Shown here: piece by piece, positions 17,833 through 27,042 of the stretch
Layout: the number at the start of each line of letters is the position of its first letter
Numbering within the stretch: position 1 is the first letter of the stretch
NCBI GenBank assembly: GCA_030041045.1
Contig: JASHOQ010000040.1
Span: 1-54,951, forward strand
Source of the DNA: Acidobacteriaceae bacterium
GTDB lineage: Bacteria; Acidobacteriota; Terriglobia; Terriglobales; Acidobacteriaceae
Direction of reading: 5' to 3'
Length of the DNA: 54,951 bases
Notes under the pieces: model-generated
Seen by the model: only the letters and a program-made list of their open reading frames with translations
What the model was told of the DNA's origin: nothing
Databases searched by the model: none
Program-made: the position numbers and the translations under genes

Positions 17833-18321
17833 CTAACGGGGCGACGGTTGCGGAATGATGGGGACGGTCGATTCCATTCCCGGAAACTGGGGGCCGCGCA
17901 GCGACATGGCCATCTTGTCGCGCACATTGTGCGCCAGCTTCTCGATTTCGGCCACCATGCGTAGCTGCGCCGGCGTCAGCGCACCGGTGTTCGACTGCGC
18001 AATCTCCTGGTTCAGCTCCGTGGCCAGCTTGAGCAATCTGCCCGCGTCGGCGGTCAGCGACTTCTGCCGCTCGGAATTGAGCGCATTCAGCCGGCGCTCG
18101 GCCTGGAGCGAGTCCATTTGATCGGCGCCGTCGGTGAGTGTTCCGCCGGCCTGGGGAAAGCCGCGTCCGGAGCCGCCCACGTCTGCGGGCGCTTGTGCGC
18201 GGACGCCTGCGCAAGACGCGGCCACCACCCCCGCCGCGCAAATCGCAAGCAGAAACCGGCGCGGGCTCTTGCGGCAGCTCGGCGCCCATCTCTTCGCGGA
18301 CATGGTCTTCAATCCTCGCAT
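17833..18321 (-). CDS. Small secreted protein with a helical C-terminal domain, unknown
   Basis: A 162-residue protein with a signal peptide (RRFLLAICAAGVVAASCAGVRAQ). The mature part is helical: LNSERQKSLTADAGRLLKLATELNQEIAQ, then LRMVAEIEKLAHNVRDKM. This segment resembles the C-terminal end of the protein encoded immediately upstream (LLKMATDLKAQVDKS ... IRKASEVEQYAHKLRSD), suggesting duplication. The ATG starts 1 nt after the upstream stop and uses AAGGA inside the upstream gene, so translation is probably coupled. Function is unknown. Confidence 0.7.
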   Translation of the reverse strand: MRGLKTMSAKRWAPSCRKSPRRFLLAICAAGVVAASCAGVRAQAPADVGGSGRGFPQAGGTLTDGADQMDSLQAERRLNALNSERQKSLTADAGRLLKLATELNQEIAQSNTGALTPAQLRMVAEIEKLAHNVRDKMAMSLRGPQFPGMESTVPIIPQPSPR

Positions 18322-18322
18322 C

Positions 18323-19291
18323 TCAATCCTTACCCGCGGTCAGCCCTGGATCACTGCGCAGCTTGTGCGCGTACTGTTCCACTTCGCTCGCCTTCCGTAT
18401 TACGCCAATCGAAAGCTCGTCCTTGCTGCTTTTGTCCACTTGGGCCTTCAGATCTGTCGCCATTTTGAGCAGGTTGGCGCACTCGCTGGCAACCTGCTGC
18501 TTGCGCAGGTCCTCAGGCGAGAGCGGTTGCGCCGGAACAGCCGCCGCAGAGGCCGCTAATGGGGCCGCGGCGCCGGCCGGCGGAACGGCGCTTTCCGTTG
18601 CCGCGCTCGCATTTGCGTCTGCGTTTCCGCCGCCGGTCAACGCGTCAGGCTGCGCGGGGCCGGGCTGTTCAGGGACGGGTTGCGCAGGGTTTCCGGAGGC
18701 CGCACCCTGCTCCACCGGTCCGGACGGCGCGCCGGAATTCTGGTCATTCCCATTCGCGCCCTGATTCGATTCCTGGTTCGCGCCCTGGTTCGATGGTTGA
18801 TTCGCGCCAGCATTGGCGTTCTGCCCGTTGGGGTTCTTCTTCTCTGCCGGCGAGCCCGGGCCGCCGGGCGCATCGCGCAGGTAGGGATCGTCGGAGACGT
18901 CATCGTCTGCATCGGGCGTGCCGGCCGTCCCGGCCTGATCTGCCTGGGAATTGCCTGCCTGCCCAGCCGATTGCCCAGACGCCTGGCTCGACGATGGTGC
19001 CGCCTGCGCATTCTTGCCCGCCGGATCAGGTTGTTTTTTCTGATTGGCCTGAGCGGACTGGCCAGCCGGCTGAGCGTCGTTTGCGGGCGCATTTGCTGTT
19101 TGCTGTGCGCGCCCGAGCCGGGAACCGGCCGCAAAGGTGAGAACCAGCGCCAGTGCCGCGATGTGCGCCGTCGCGCACAGCTTCACGCACAATCTCACGG
19201 GCAATTTCGCGTAGGGGGGCCGCGCTTGAACCCTGTGCCGGCCTGCAGCCAGACTCGCGCCCTTGCGCTCGACTGCGCATTCGACTGCCAT
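18323..19291 (-). CDS. Secreted low-complexity protein with a helical C-terminal domain
   Basis: A 322-residue protein. The N-terminal 60 residues include a long basic region and a hydrophobic signal (AALALVLTFAAG). The middle 180 residues are rich in Ala, Gln, Asn, Gly and Pro with repeated QGAN/NQ patterns and are probably disordered. The last 75 residues form a helical domain similar to that of the adjacent 162-residue protein. GGGAG lies 6 nt upstream of the ATG. Both proteins are exported and may act together in the periplasm, which is inference. The low-complexity segment makes homology searches hard. Confidence 0.65.
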   Translation of the reverse strand: MAVECAVERKGASLAAGRHRVQARPPYAKLPVRLCVKLCATAHIAALALVLTFAAGSRLGRAQQTANAPANDAQPAGQSAQANQKKQPDPAGKNAQAAPSSSQASGQSAGQAGNSQADQAGTAGTPDADDDVSDDPYLRDAPGGPGSPAEKKNPNGQNANAGANQPSNQGANQESNQGANGNDQNSGAPSGPVEQGAASGNPAQPVPEQPGPAQPDALTGGGNADANASAATESAVPPAGAAAPLAASAAAVPAQPLSPEDLRKQQVASECANLLKMATDLKAQVDKSSKDELSIGVIRKASEVEQYAHKLRSDPGLTAGKD

Positions 19292-19393
19292 GGGTCACTC
19301 CCGCTGCCGGCCGGAAGGGTCTTCGGAGGGAAATTGCGGCCGGCGGACGCGGCCTTGCATGGGCACAGTCTAGTCTAAAACGAGGAGATTTGC

Positions 19394-20425
19394 ATGTTTC
19401 CTTTCCCATTGGCCGCAGCCGCCTCACTCGCCCTGCGCTGGGGCATCTTCCGCGAAGGCCGCTTCATGGGCAAAGTGCTCGACGAGTGGATCGCCGACAG
19501 CCAGGAGTTTATCCACACCAAGCTGCCGCACCTCGTCGTCATTGCGCTCATCGCCTTTCTCCTCATCAAGTTGCTGCGCATCGCCACCAATCGCATGGTG
19601 CGCCTGGCCGAGCGCCACGGCGCCGGATTTGGACGCGTGGGCGAGGTGAAAACCCTGGCCGGCGTCATTCGCGCCACCGGCCTGGCCGCGATCGGCGCCA
19701 TCGTGGGCATGCAGTTCCTTGACGCGCTCGGTGTCAACCTCACGCCGCTGCTGGCTTCGGCGGGCGTGGCCGGCGTGGCCATCGGTCTGGCGGCGCAGAA
19801 CATCGTCAAGGACATGTTCAACGGCGTGCTGTTCCTGGTCGAAGGCCAGTTCAACGTGGGCGACCAGGTGCGGCTGGCCGGCCTGGCCGGCACCGTGGAG
19901 ACCATGACCCTGCGCAAAACCACGGTGCGCGACGGCGACGGCACGCTCTACGTCATCCCCAACTCGCAGATCACCACCGTGGCCAACCTGAGCGTGGGCT
20001 ACTCGCTGGCAACCGTGAACGTGAGCGTGGATTTCTCCGCCGACCCCGACCAGGTGCTTGCGCTGCTCAACCAGGTCGCCATGGACATCCGCAACGATCC
20101 GCAGTTCAAGAACCTCTTCATCGCCGATCCGCAGGTCCTCGGCGTCGATTCCGTGAAAGGCTCGCAGCTCATCTTTCCCGTGCAGTTCAAGACCAAACCC
20201 ACGCAGCAGTACGGACCCATGCGCGAGTTCCAGCGCCGCGTACGCCTGGCGCTCGAAGAGCACCACATGCTGCCCGGCGACCCGCTGCGCGTCTACGGCG
20301 CGCAAACCGGGGGCGCCGCGCAGGCGCGTCCGCATCCGGAAGAAGAAGCCGCTGCCCGCGAGCCCGAACCCGTCGACCCCACGACCATCAAGCCGCAGGA
20401 GACGAATCCGTTTTCCGGGGAGTGA
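19394..20425 (+). CDS. Small-conductance mechanosensitive channel (MscS family)
   Basis: A 343-residue inner-membrane channel that opens under tension during osmotic downshift. Membrane helices cover residues 45-65 and 95-115, and the pore helix TM3 has the Gly/Ala pattern LLASAGVAGVAIGLAAQNIVKDMFNG. The cytosolic beta domain follows with VGDQVRLAGLAGTVETMTLRKTTVRDGDGTLYVIPNSQI, a strong family signature. The C-terminal tail is charged and variable. GAGGAG lies 6 nt upstream of the ATG. It is a single gene divergent from the secreted-protein pair. Confidence 0.95.
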   Translation: MFPFPLAAAASLALRWGIFREGRFMGKVLDEWIADSQEFIHTKLPHLVVIALIAFLLIKLLRIATNRMVRLAERHGAGFGRVGEVKTLAGVIRATGLAAIGAIVGMQFLDALGVNLTPLLASAGVAGVAIGLAAQNIVKDMFNGVLFLVEGQFNVGDQVRLAGLAGTVETMTLRKTTVRDGDGTLYVIPNSQITTVANLSVGYSLATVNVSVDFSADPDQVLALLNQVAMDIRNDPQFKNLFIADPQVLGVDSVKGSQLIFPVQFKTKPTQQYGPMREFQRRVRLALEEHHMLPGDPLRVYGAQTGGAAQARPHPEEEAAAREPEPVDPTTIKPQETNPFSGE

Positions 20426-20923
20426 CGCGGAGCTGGCCCGTTGCACGAGAATGAGTGCCCCGTTCAAGCTCTGCGTGGGCGGAAATGCGGGTCGAATTCA
20501 GCGTGAGAATCGTTGCCCAGCCTTCGAGCGCTCTTCTGCCCGAAGGGTGGAGCAGCTGAGGCACCCTGGCCGAGAATAACCCCCTTCAGCTTTTCACTTC
20601 ACTTTCTTGCCAAATTCATCAGATATCGCACAACCCTCAATCTACTTGCGGTAAGGGAAGTCGTAATGCGCTCCGCCGCAGCGCCGTTGATTGCAGTTTG
20701 GCCCGCGCCTCCAGCGTTGTCGGTCTCGCTGGCGGCTCGTGCTGCGTACATCCTTGACTCTGTCAATCCTGGAACTTCCCCTCCCTCGAGCGTCCGCAGC
20801 GAGGGCTCTCGAGACACTTCGAGTGAGCCGGCGACATCGGCTTGTTTTGCAGGCGAAAGCCTTCCCGCGGGACCTCCTTCCGAGGACCTCAACCGCCTGA
20901 CCAGCGGACCAAGGAGAATGCTT
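20426..20923. other. 498-bp upstream region of the propeller/phosphoesterase gene
   Basis: The reading frame of the next gene stays open to 20513, but this part lacks family features and a ribosome binding site. A hairpin CCTTCG/CGAAGG (20521-20546) follows the MscS gene without a T tract. The promoter of the next gene should be here; none is obvious. Confidence 0.5.
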
Positions 20924-23900
20924 ATGATTCGGACACGATTCGTTGCACACTTGCTGGCAGGCGTGGCGCTGGCAGGCATGCTCCCCGCAACCTTGGCCGC
21001 CCAGACCGGTTCCAACTACACCGGCCAGGAATACCGTCTTCCCAACTCCGGCCAGAAGATCACCCCGCTGGCGCCCGCAGGAGCCCAATATCTAAGGCTG
21101 AATCCCAATTTCAGTGACTTCCCCAGCTATGTCGCCGGTCAAGCCGTGACCAGCGCCGTGAGCCCGGACGGCAAAAAGCTATTCGTACTCACCAGCGGCT
21201 ACAATCTTGTGAACTATCCCCCGACCAGTTCAAATACCGGAAGCAATCCCTCAGAGTCGACCGAATTCGTATTTGTTTTCGACATCTCCCGTCCTGCCAG
21301 TCCCAAACAGACGCAGGCCATTCAGCTCGCCAACACCTATAACGGTCTCGCGGTCGATCCATCGGGTACGGCGTTTTACGTTGCCGGCGGAGTGGATGAC
21401 GATCTCCATGTCTTCACCAACACAACCGGGATCTGGGCAGAAGCCGCAGGCAGCCCGGTTAATCTCGGCCACTACTTTGCGACCAATCCTTTTTTGGGTA
21501 CACCGAATCCTTTCTTCGACGTGGCGGATGGACTTGCAGGAGGCAATGGACTGGATGCGGCGCCTGAGGCCTGCGGAGTTGCGATTTCTGAGGACGGGGC
21601 TTTGCTTGTGGTGGCCAACTATTACAGCGATTCCATCAGCATGCTCGGCAAAGTCGGCGGCGCGTGGCGGCTGAAAGCCGAGCTGGACCTTCGCCCCGGC
21701 AAGGCTGCGAGCAATCCTCAACCCGGAGTGGCGGGCGGGGAATATCCCTACTGGGTCGTCATCAAGGGTAGCGCCGCGAGCGGCTACACGGCCTACGTTT
21801 CCAGTATTCGAGATCGCGAGGTCGATGTCGTTACCGGCCTCACCGGCACGCCCGTGGTGTCGGCCCGGATTGCGGTCAAGGGCCAGCCCAACAAGATGAC
21901 ATTAGACTCGAACCAGCAGTACCTCTACGTAGCCGAAGACAACAGCGACTCAGTGGGCGTGATCGACACCGGCAACAACAGCCTGGTGGAGAGCATCGCC
22001 GTCACCGCTCCGGCCGGATTGTTGCCTCCCTGGTTCGCCAGCCTCAAGGGCAACGACACCAACAGCGTTACGCTCGCTCCCGATGGAACCAAACTGTATG
22101 TCACCAACGGCTGGATGAACGATGTGGCCGTGGTCGACCTCACCGGCCAGGCGCCTCATTCGGTAAGCGGCCTCATTCCCACCGGCTGGTATCCCACTTC
22201 GGTAAGCTTCAGCGGCGACGGCTCCTATGTCTACGTCCTCAATGACAAGTCCCCCACCGGACCCAACGATGCCAATCCCTCCAAGCCCGACGACTGCGGG
22301 ACCAACTGCTACGACTTGCAGCTCATCAAGGCCGGTTTGCAGAGTTTCCCGGTTCCCAATTCCCGTGAACTGCAGGCGCTGACCGAGCAAGTAGCAGCCA
22401 ACAACAGTTTCGCGGGCCAGGCAGACGCGCAGGACGATTGGACCATGGCGGCTTTGCGCCAGCGCATCCGGCACGTCATTTACATCATCAAAGAGAACCG
22501 CACCTACGACCAGATTTTGGGAGATCTACCCGTGGGGAACGGCGATCCCGCGGACACCGAGTGGGGTGAAGCGGTAACCCCGAACCTGCACGCCCTGGCC
22601 AGCCAGTTCGTCGACCTCGATAACTTTTACGACACAAGCGAAGTGAGCATGGACGGCTGGCCGTGGTCCACCTCCGCCCATGCCATCGATACGGTGGAGC
22701 GCCAAACCCCGGTCAACTATGCGGACCGCTGCGTTTCTTATTTTCCTCCCGCGGATTGCGCCGACTTCCCCGGCCCCCTTACCTACGATTCGGAAGGAAG
22801 CAACCGCAACGTCAACATTGGCCTGGCCACTTTGCCCCAGCGTGAAGCCGCCCTGCCGTTGTTGGCCTTTCCTCCCTACAACGACCCGGACCTGCTGCCG
22901 GGCAACAACAACGCTGCCGGTCCCGATGGCCCCGACGGCGAGCAAGGCGCCGGATTTCTTTGGGACGCGGCCCTACGCGCCGGCAAGACGGTGCGCGATC
23001 ACGGAATGTTCATCGACGAAGTGCGCTATCAGTTAGCTCCCTTCGGCCCGCCCATCTCTGATTTTCAGATTCCCGTCCTCCGGTATCCTTATGCGCCCAC
23101 GCAGCCGCCGTATGACCAGGTTGTCATTGATCCGCTTACCGGGCAACCGTTTGGGCAGACCCAGGTTGCTTATTCCACCAGCCCCTCCCTGCAGAACTAC
23201 ACCGACATCTACTTCCGCGGATTCGACCAGAACATGGCCGACCTCTACCTTTACGATGAGTGGTCGCGCGATGTGGACGCCAACGGCCTTGCCAACCTTG
23301 ACCTGATCCGCTTGCCCCACGATCACACCGGCAGCTTCAGTACCGCCCTTGACGGGGTGAACACGCCCGAACTGCAAACCGCGGACAACGATTACGCTGT
23401 CGGCCTGGTGGTGCAGAAGATCGCCTCCAGCCCCGCTTACCGCGATAACACTCTCATCTTCGTCATCGAGGACGATTCGCAGGATGGGGTAGACCATGTG
23501 GACTCGCATCGCAGCATCGCCTTTGTGGTCGGTCCTTACGTCAAGAGGAATCAGGTAATCTCCAATCACTACACCACTCTCAGCATGTATCGCACCATCG
23601 AAGATATTCTGGGAACCGCCCACTCCAACTTGAACGACGCCCTGGCAAGACCCATGACCGCGGTGTTCGACCTCAACCAGGACCCGAACAGAAATCCCTT
23701 CCGCTTCACCGCCACGCCCTCCGCTTATCTGTACGGCACCACCCTTATCGGTTTGCCGCCGATGGAAGCGGGCCTCAGCGTCCCCCGCTCGACCCACGGT
23801 GCCGCGTATTGGGCAAAGGTTACCGCGGGGATGGATTTTTCCAAGGAAGATGATTTCAATTTTGCCCGCTACAATCACATCCTCTGGGCGGGATTGATGG

Positions 23901-24067
23901 GCTCGAGGCCCTATCCGTCCAAACCCAGCGGGCTCAATTTGCGAGCCAATCGTGAAGAACTCCTCCGGCGTTTCCATGCACAATTGAACAAGAGCGCCGG
24001 CTCGCCAACCCCGGCAAAACAGACGGCAAAGCAGAGCAAAGCCAGTTATACGAAGGCGGGAATTTAA
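20924..24067 (+). CDS. Secreted YncE-like beta-propeller fused to an alkaline-phosphatase-fold phosphoesterase
   Basis: A 1047-residue exported protein. A signal peptide (RTRFVAHLLAGVALAGMLPATLAAQ) is followed by a seven-bladed-propeller-like region with repeated blades such as VTSAVSPDGKKLFVLTSGYN, LYVAEDNSDSVGVIDTGNNSLVES and SVSFSGDGSYVYVLND (up to about residue 460). Then comes a phosphoesterase domain beginning RHVIYIIKENRTYDQILGD, with metal-site-like DNFYDTSEVSMDGWPWS and later FVIEDDSQDGVDHVDSHRS. This pairing is known as YncE/alkaline-phosphatase family protein. Substrate is unknown. AAGGAG lies 7 nt before the ATG at 20924, so the longer frame from 20513 is not used. Confidence 0.85.
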   Translation: MIRTRFVAHLLAGVALAGMLPATLAAQTGSNYTGQEYRLPNSGQKITPLAPAGAQYLRLNPNFSDFPSYVAGQAVTSAVSPDGKKLFVLTSGYNLVNYPPTSSNTGSNPSESTEFVFVFDISRPASPKQTQAIQLANTYNGLAVDPSGTAFYVAGGVDDDLHVFTNTTGIWAEAAGSPVNLGHYFATNPFLGTPNPFFDVADGLAGGNGLDAAPEACGVAISEDGALLVVANYYSDSISMLGKVGGAWRLKAELDLRPGKAASNPQPGVAGGEYPYWVVIKGSAASGYTAYVSSIRDREVDVVTGLTGTPVVSARIAVKGQPNKMTLDSNQQYLYVAEDNSDSVGVIDTGNNSLVESIAVTAPAGLLPPWFASLKGNDTNSVTLAPDGTKLYVTNGWMNDVAVVDLTGQAPHSVSGLIPTGWYPTSVSFSGDGSYVYVLNDKSPTGPNDANPSKPDDCGTNCYDLQLIKAGLQSFPVPNSRELQALTEQVAANNSFAGQADAQDDWTMAALRQRIRHVIYIIKENRTYDQILGDLPVGNGDPADTEWGEAVTPNLHALASQFVDLDNFYDTSEVSMDGWPWSTSAHAIDTVERQTPVNYADRCVSYFPPADCADFPGPLTYDSEGSNRNVNIGLATLPQREAALPLLAFPPYNDPDLLPGNNNAAGPDGPDGEQGAGFLWDAALRAGKTVRDHGMFIDEVRYQLAPFGPPISDFQIPVLRYPYAPTQPPYDQVVIDPLTGQPFGQTQVAYSTSPSLQNYTDIYFRGFDQNMADLYLYDEWSRDVDANGLANLDLIRLPHDHTGSFSTALDGVNTPELQTADNDYAVGLVVQKIASSPAYRDNTLIFVIEDDSQDGVDHVDSHRSIAFVVGPYVKRNQVISNHYTTLSMYRTIEDILGTAHSNLNDALARPMTAVFDLNQDPNRNPFRFTATPSAYLYGTTLIGLPPMEAGLSVPRSTHGAAYWAKVTAGMDFSKEDDFNFARYNHILWAGLMGSRPYPSKPSGLNLRANREELLRRFHAQLNKSAGSPTPAKQTAKQSKASYTKAGI

Positions 24068-24185
24068 GGACGGGTCAGCGCAGACCATTTCTGCGTGCCC
24101 ATTCTGCTGGGCCCATCGAAGCTCCGCTTGCGCGGGGCACTAGAATCGTTGCCCCATCCGGCGCTTCCGCGAAGAACGGGACTCG

Positions 24186-26423
24186 CTAAACCCGCGCGGC
24201 CAGCGCGGCGAGAAGAGCTTCTGAATCCACAACCGGCGGCAGACACGCGCGGCCCTTGCACACCAGCGCCCACGCCTTTGCGTCCGCAGGACGCGGCGCG
24301 GCAAGAATGGTTTCTTCAAGCGCCTCCGGCAAGCCGCCGGGCACAAGATTTTCGGGCGCAAGGCGGATCACGGTCTTGTTCACGGCGTAGCCGACAATGG
24401 CCGTTGTCTCGAGGCGCTCGGCTTCCAGATCCGCTCGCTGCGGCGGGCCTGCACCCACAATCACCACCTGCACGGGATCGCTGAGCAGCCGCTCGAGTGC
24501 AAGACCATAGCTGCCTGCGTAGAGGCCGAAGTGCTCCACGATGCCGGCAAAGCAGGCCAGCGTTTCCTCGGCAATGCGGCGATATTCCGCGCGCCCGCCC
24601 GCCGCGGCTGGCCAGCTCAGGGCTTCGAGGCGCAGCAGCGCCGCCGCCGCCGTGGGATTGCCGGCGGGGGTGGGCGCATCCTGGAGCGGCTTGCGCCGTG
24701 CGCTCAGTGCGCCCAGCGGCAGCGCGCCCGGCGCGGGCGCGGGCGCGTCAAAAAATCCTCCGCCGGCACGGTCGTGAAACTTATCAATCATCGCGTCCGC
24801 CAGCTTGACCGCGGCGCGGTAATGCCGCATGTCGCCGCCGGCGAGCCACGCATCGATGCATGCGTGGACGGTGAAGGCGTAATCCTCGAGCGTGCCCGGC
24901 GCCTTTTGACTGGCTTCGAGCCCGTCGGGATAGGCGATCACATGGTTGAGCTCCGCTTCGCCGTCCCACGCCTCGCGCAAGATTCGCTCCAGCGTTTTCA
25001 CAGCAAAATCGCGCGCCGGTTCGAGCCGAAGCACGCGCGCCGTCTCGCAGTACGCGGTCACAGCCATTGCGTTCCAGCCGGTATAAAGCGTGCGGTCAAT
25101 GAAGGGCATGGGCCGCAGCGCGCGCGCAGCCAGCAGTTTTTCTCGTGCGCGGCCGAGAATCTCCCGCAATTCGCCCGCATCCCTGCCCCGCTTTGCGGCG
25201 ATCTCTTGGAGCGTCTGCTTCACGTGCAGCACATTCTTGGCCGGGTTGTGGTGCATGTCGCCCAGCTCGCCGATGTCGTAATATTCGGCGGCCAGCTCCA
25301 GCTCGTCGATGCCATGCGCCGCGGGGCCCGGACCCGGCGCCGCGGGGCCCAGCACGGCGCGCGCTTCCTCGAGCGTCCAGGTGAAGTAGTCGCCGTCGTC
25401 GTCCAGGCCCACGTCGGCATCCTGCGAAGCATAAAATCCGCCGCGCTCGCGGTCGGTCATGGTCGAGTCGAGCCAGGCGACGATCTCGCGCGCGGTCGTG
25501 AGAAAGTCCTCACGGACCCCACCGTCAAGGGTGCTCTGGCAGCCGTGCACGTAATTGCGCAACAGCTCGGTGTTGTCGTAGAGCATCTTCTCGAAGTGCG
25601 GCACCACCCAGCGCTCGTCGACGGAGTAGCGATGGAATCCGCCGGCAAGCTGGTCGTAGACGCCGCCGCGCGCCATCTTTTCAAGCGTGACCGTGAATGC
25701 AGTGCGCGCCTGCTGGTTGCCTCGGTTCACGGCTTCTTCGAGCAGCAGGTCGAGCGCGGCCGGATGGGGAAACTTGGGCTGCGCGCCGAAGCCTCCGTTG
25801 CGCGGATCGAACTGCTTGAGCGCGGAGGAGGCGATCTTTTCGGCGAGCGCGGGCGTGAGCGCGTCCCTTCCCTCCGCGTCCCGGCCGGAAAAGCTCTCGT
25901 TGTGCTCGATGGCCGCCATCACGCTCGCGGCGGTTTCGAGCGCGTCGTCGCGCCGCTCGCTCCACACTGTCGCCATGGCGGAAAGAATGCGGCCGAAGCC
26001 GGGACGGCCATAGCGGTCGTCGCGCGGGAAATACGTGCCGCCGAAAAACGGCCGCCCGTCAGGCGTCAAAAACGCCGTCAGCGGCCAGCCGCCCTGCCCG
26101 CTGATGGCCGAAACCGCGGCCTGGTAACGCGCGTCCACGTCGGGGCGCTCGTCGCGATCGACCTTGACGGCGATGAACAGCCGGTTGATCAGCGCGGCAA
26201 TCTCCGCGTCCTCGTACGATTCGCGGTCCATGACGTGGCACCAGTGGCACCACACCGCGCCAATGTCGAGCAGGACGGGCTTGTTTTCGGCCTGAGCGCG
26301 CGCGAAGGCTTGCTCGCTCCACGCATGCCAATCGACCGGCTGGTGCTGCGCCGAGCGCAGATAGGAAGAGGCCGCGTGTTCGAGCTCGTTGGTTGCGTGC
26401 GTGGAGGACCGGCCCTCGCTCAT
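24186..26423 (-). CDS. DUF255 thioredoxin-domain protein (YyaL/SSP411-like)
   Basis: A 745-residue cytoplasmic protein. The N-terminal thioredoxin-like domain begins NELEHAASSYLRSAQHQPVDWHAW and has the WCHWCH redox motif (Cys59, Cys62), followed by VDRDERPDVDARY and GGTYFP, all typical of this family. The remainder resembles an (alpha/alpha)6 barrel seen in sugar epimerases (for example VPHFEKMLYDNTELLRNYV). Its role is not established. ATG 26423 is chosen since the family opens near there; the frame extends to 26501. It is followed at 43 nt by glutathione peroxidase, transcribed in the same direction, so redox function is plausible. Confidence 0.88.
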   Translation of the reverse strand: MSEGRSSTHATNELEHAASSYLRSAQHQPVDWHAWSEQAFARAQAENKPVLLDIGAVWCHWCHVMDRESYEDAEIAALINRLFIAVKVDRDERPDVDARYQAAVSAISGQGGWPLTAFLTPDGRPFFGGTYFPRDDRYGRPGFGRILSAMATVWSERRDDALETAASVMAAIEHNESFSGRDAEGRDALTPALAEKIASSALKQFDPRNGGFGAQPKFPHPAALDLLLEEAVNRGNQQARTAFTVTLEKMARGGVYDQLAGGFHRYSVDERWVVPHFEKMLYDNTELLRNYVHGCQSTLDGGVREDFLTTAREIVAWLDSTMTDRERGGFYASQDADVGLDDDGDYFTWTLEEARAVLGPAAPGPGPAAHGIDELELAAEYYDIGELGDMHHNPAKNVLHVKQTLQEIAAKRGRDAGELREILGRAREKLLAARALRPMPFIDRTLYTGWNAMAVTAYCETARVLRLEPARDFAVKTLERILREAWDGEAELNHVIAYPDGLEASQKAPGTLEDYAFTVHACIDAWLAGGDMRHYRAAVKLADAMIDKFHDRAGGGFFDAPAPAPGALPLGALSARRKPLQDAPTPAGNPTAAAALLRLEALSWPAAAGGRAEYRRIAEETLACFAGIVEHFGLYAGSYGLALERLLSDPVQVVIVGAGPPQRADLEAERLETTAIVGYAVNKTVIRLAPENLVPGGLPEALEETILAAPRPADAKAWALVCKGRACLPPVVDSEALLAALAARV

Positions 26424-26466
26424 GCAGTGAGGATACATGGCGGCGGCGTGCGGGTCGAATGTCCGG

Positions 26467-27021
26467 TCAGCTCTTGTTGAGCTCGGATTCGATGGCGGCA
26501 ACCAGCTCCGGCGCGTCGGGTGCCGTATCCGGCGAGAAACGCCGCACCACGTCGCCGCTCCGGCTCACCAGGAACTTTTCGAAGTTCCAGAGAATTTCCG
26601 GCTCAGGGAGGGTTTCGATGCCGTAGCCCTTGAGCTTTTCGCGGAAGGGCGTCTGCGCGCTGCTCGCGGCTTTGGGCTGCGCCGCGATCAGCGCCTGGTA
26701 GAGCGGGTGCTTGCCCGCGCCCACCACGGTGATCTTGCTGAAGAGCGGAAAGCTTACGCCGTAGTTCAGCTTGCAAAACTCAAGGATCTCCTCGTTTGTC
26801 CCCGGCTCCTGCGCCTTGAAATCGTTGGCGGGGAAGCCGGCGATCACCAGCCCCTGGCCGCGGAAGCGCTCGTAGAGATTCTCGAGCGCCTCATACTGCG
26901 GCGTGAGCCCGCACTTGGAGGCCACATTGACGATGAGCAGCACCTTGCCGGCGAACTCTGCGAGCGACGACGGCTCGCCGCCGATTTTCTGAACGGGAAT
27001 CCCGTAGATGGTTGAAGCCAT
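26467..27021 (-). CDS. Glutathione-peroxidase-like thiol peroxidase
   Basis: A 184-residue peroxidase reducing hydroperoxides. It has the GPx fold opening VNVASKCGLTPQYEALENLY with catalytic Cys37, then GLVIAGFPANDFKAQEPGTNEEI and WNFEKFLV with the conserved Trp-Asn. Most bacterial members use thioredoxin rather than glutathione. It lies 21 nt downstream of the M20 peptidase and 43 nt upstream of the DUF255 gene, all on the minus strand. Confidence 0.94.
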   Translation of the reverse strand: MASTIYGIPVQKIGGEPSSLAEFAGKVLLIVNVASKCGLTPQYEALENLYERFRGQGLVIAGFPANDFKAQEPGTNEEILEFCKLNYGVSFPLFSKITVVGAGKHPLYQALIAAQPKAASSAQTPFREKLKGYGIETLPEPEILWNFEKFLVSRSGDVVRRFSPDTAPDAPELVAAIESELNKS

Positions 27022-27042
27022 AAAATCTCCCAGAATTTCCTC

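Noticed and set aside
20513..20923. 137-codon extension of the propeller/phosphoesterase
   Set aside because: No ribosome binding site at the upstream starts, and a signal peptide with AAGGAG begins at 20924.
24531..26480. Long plus-strand frame opposite the DUF255 gene
   Set aside because: No domains, Arg/Gly/His-rich composition typical of antisense frames in GC-rich DNA.
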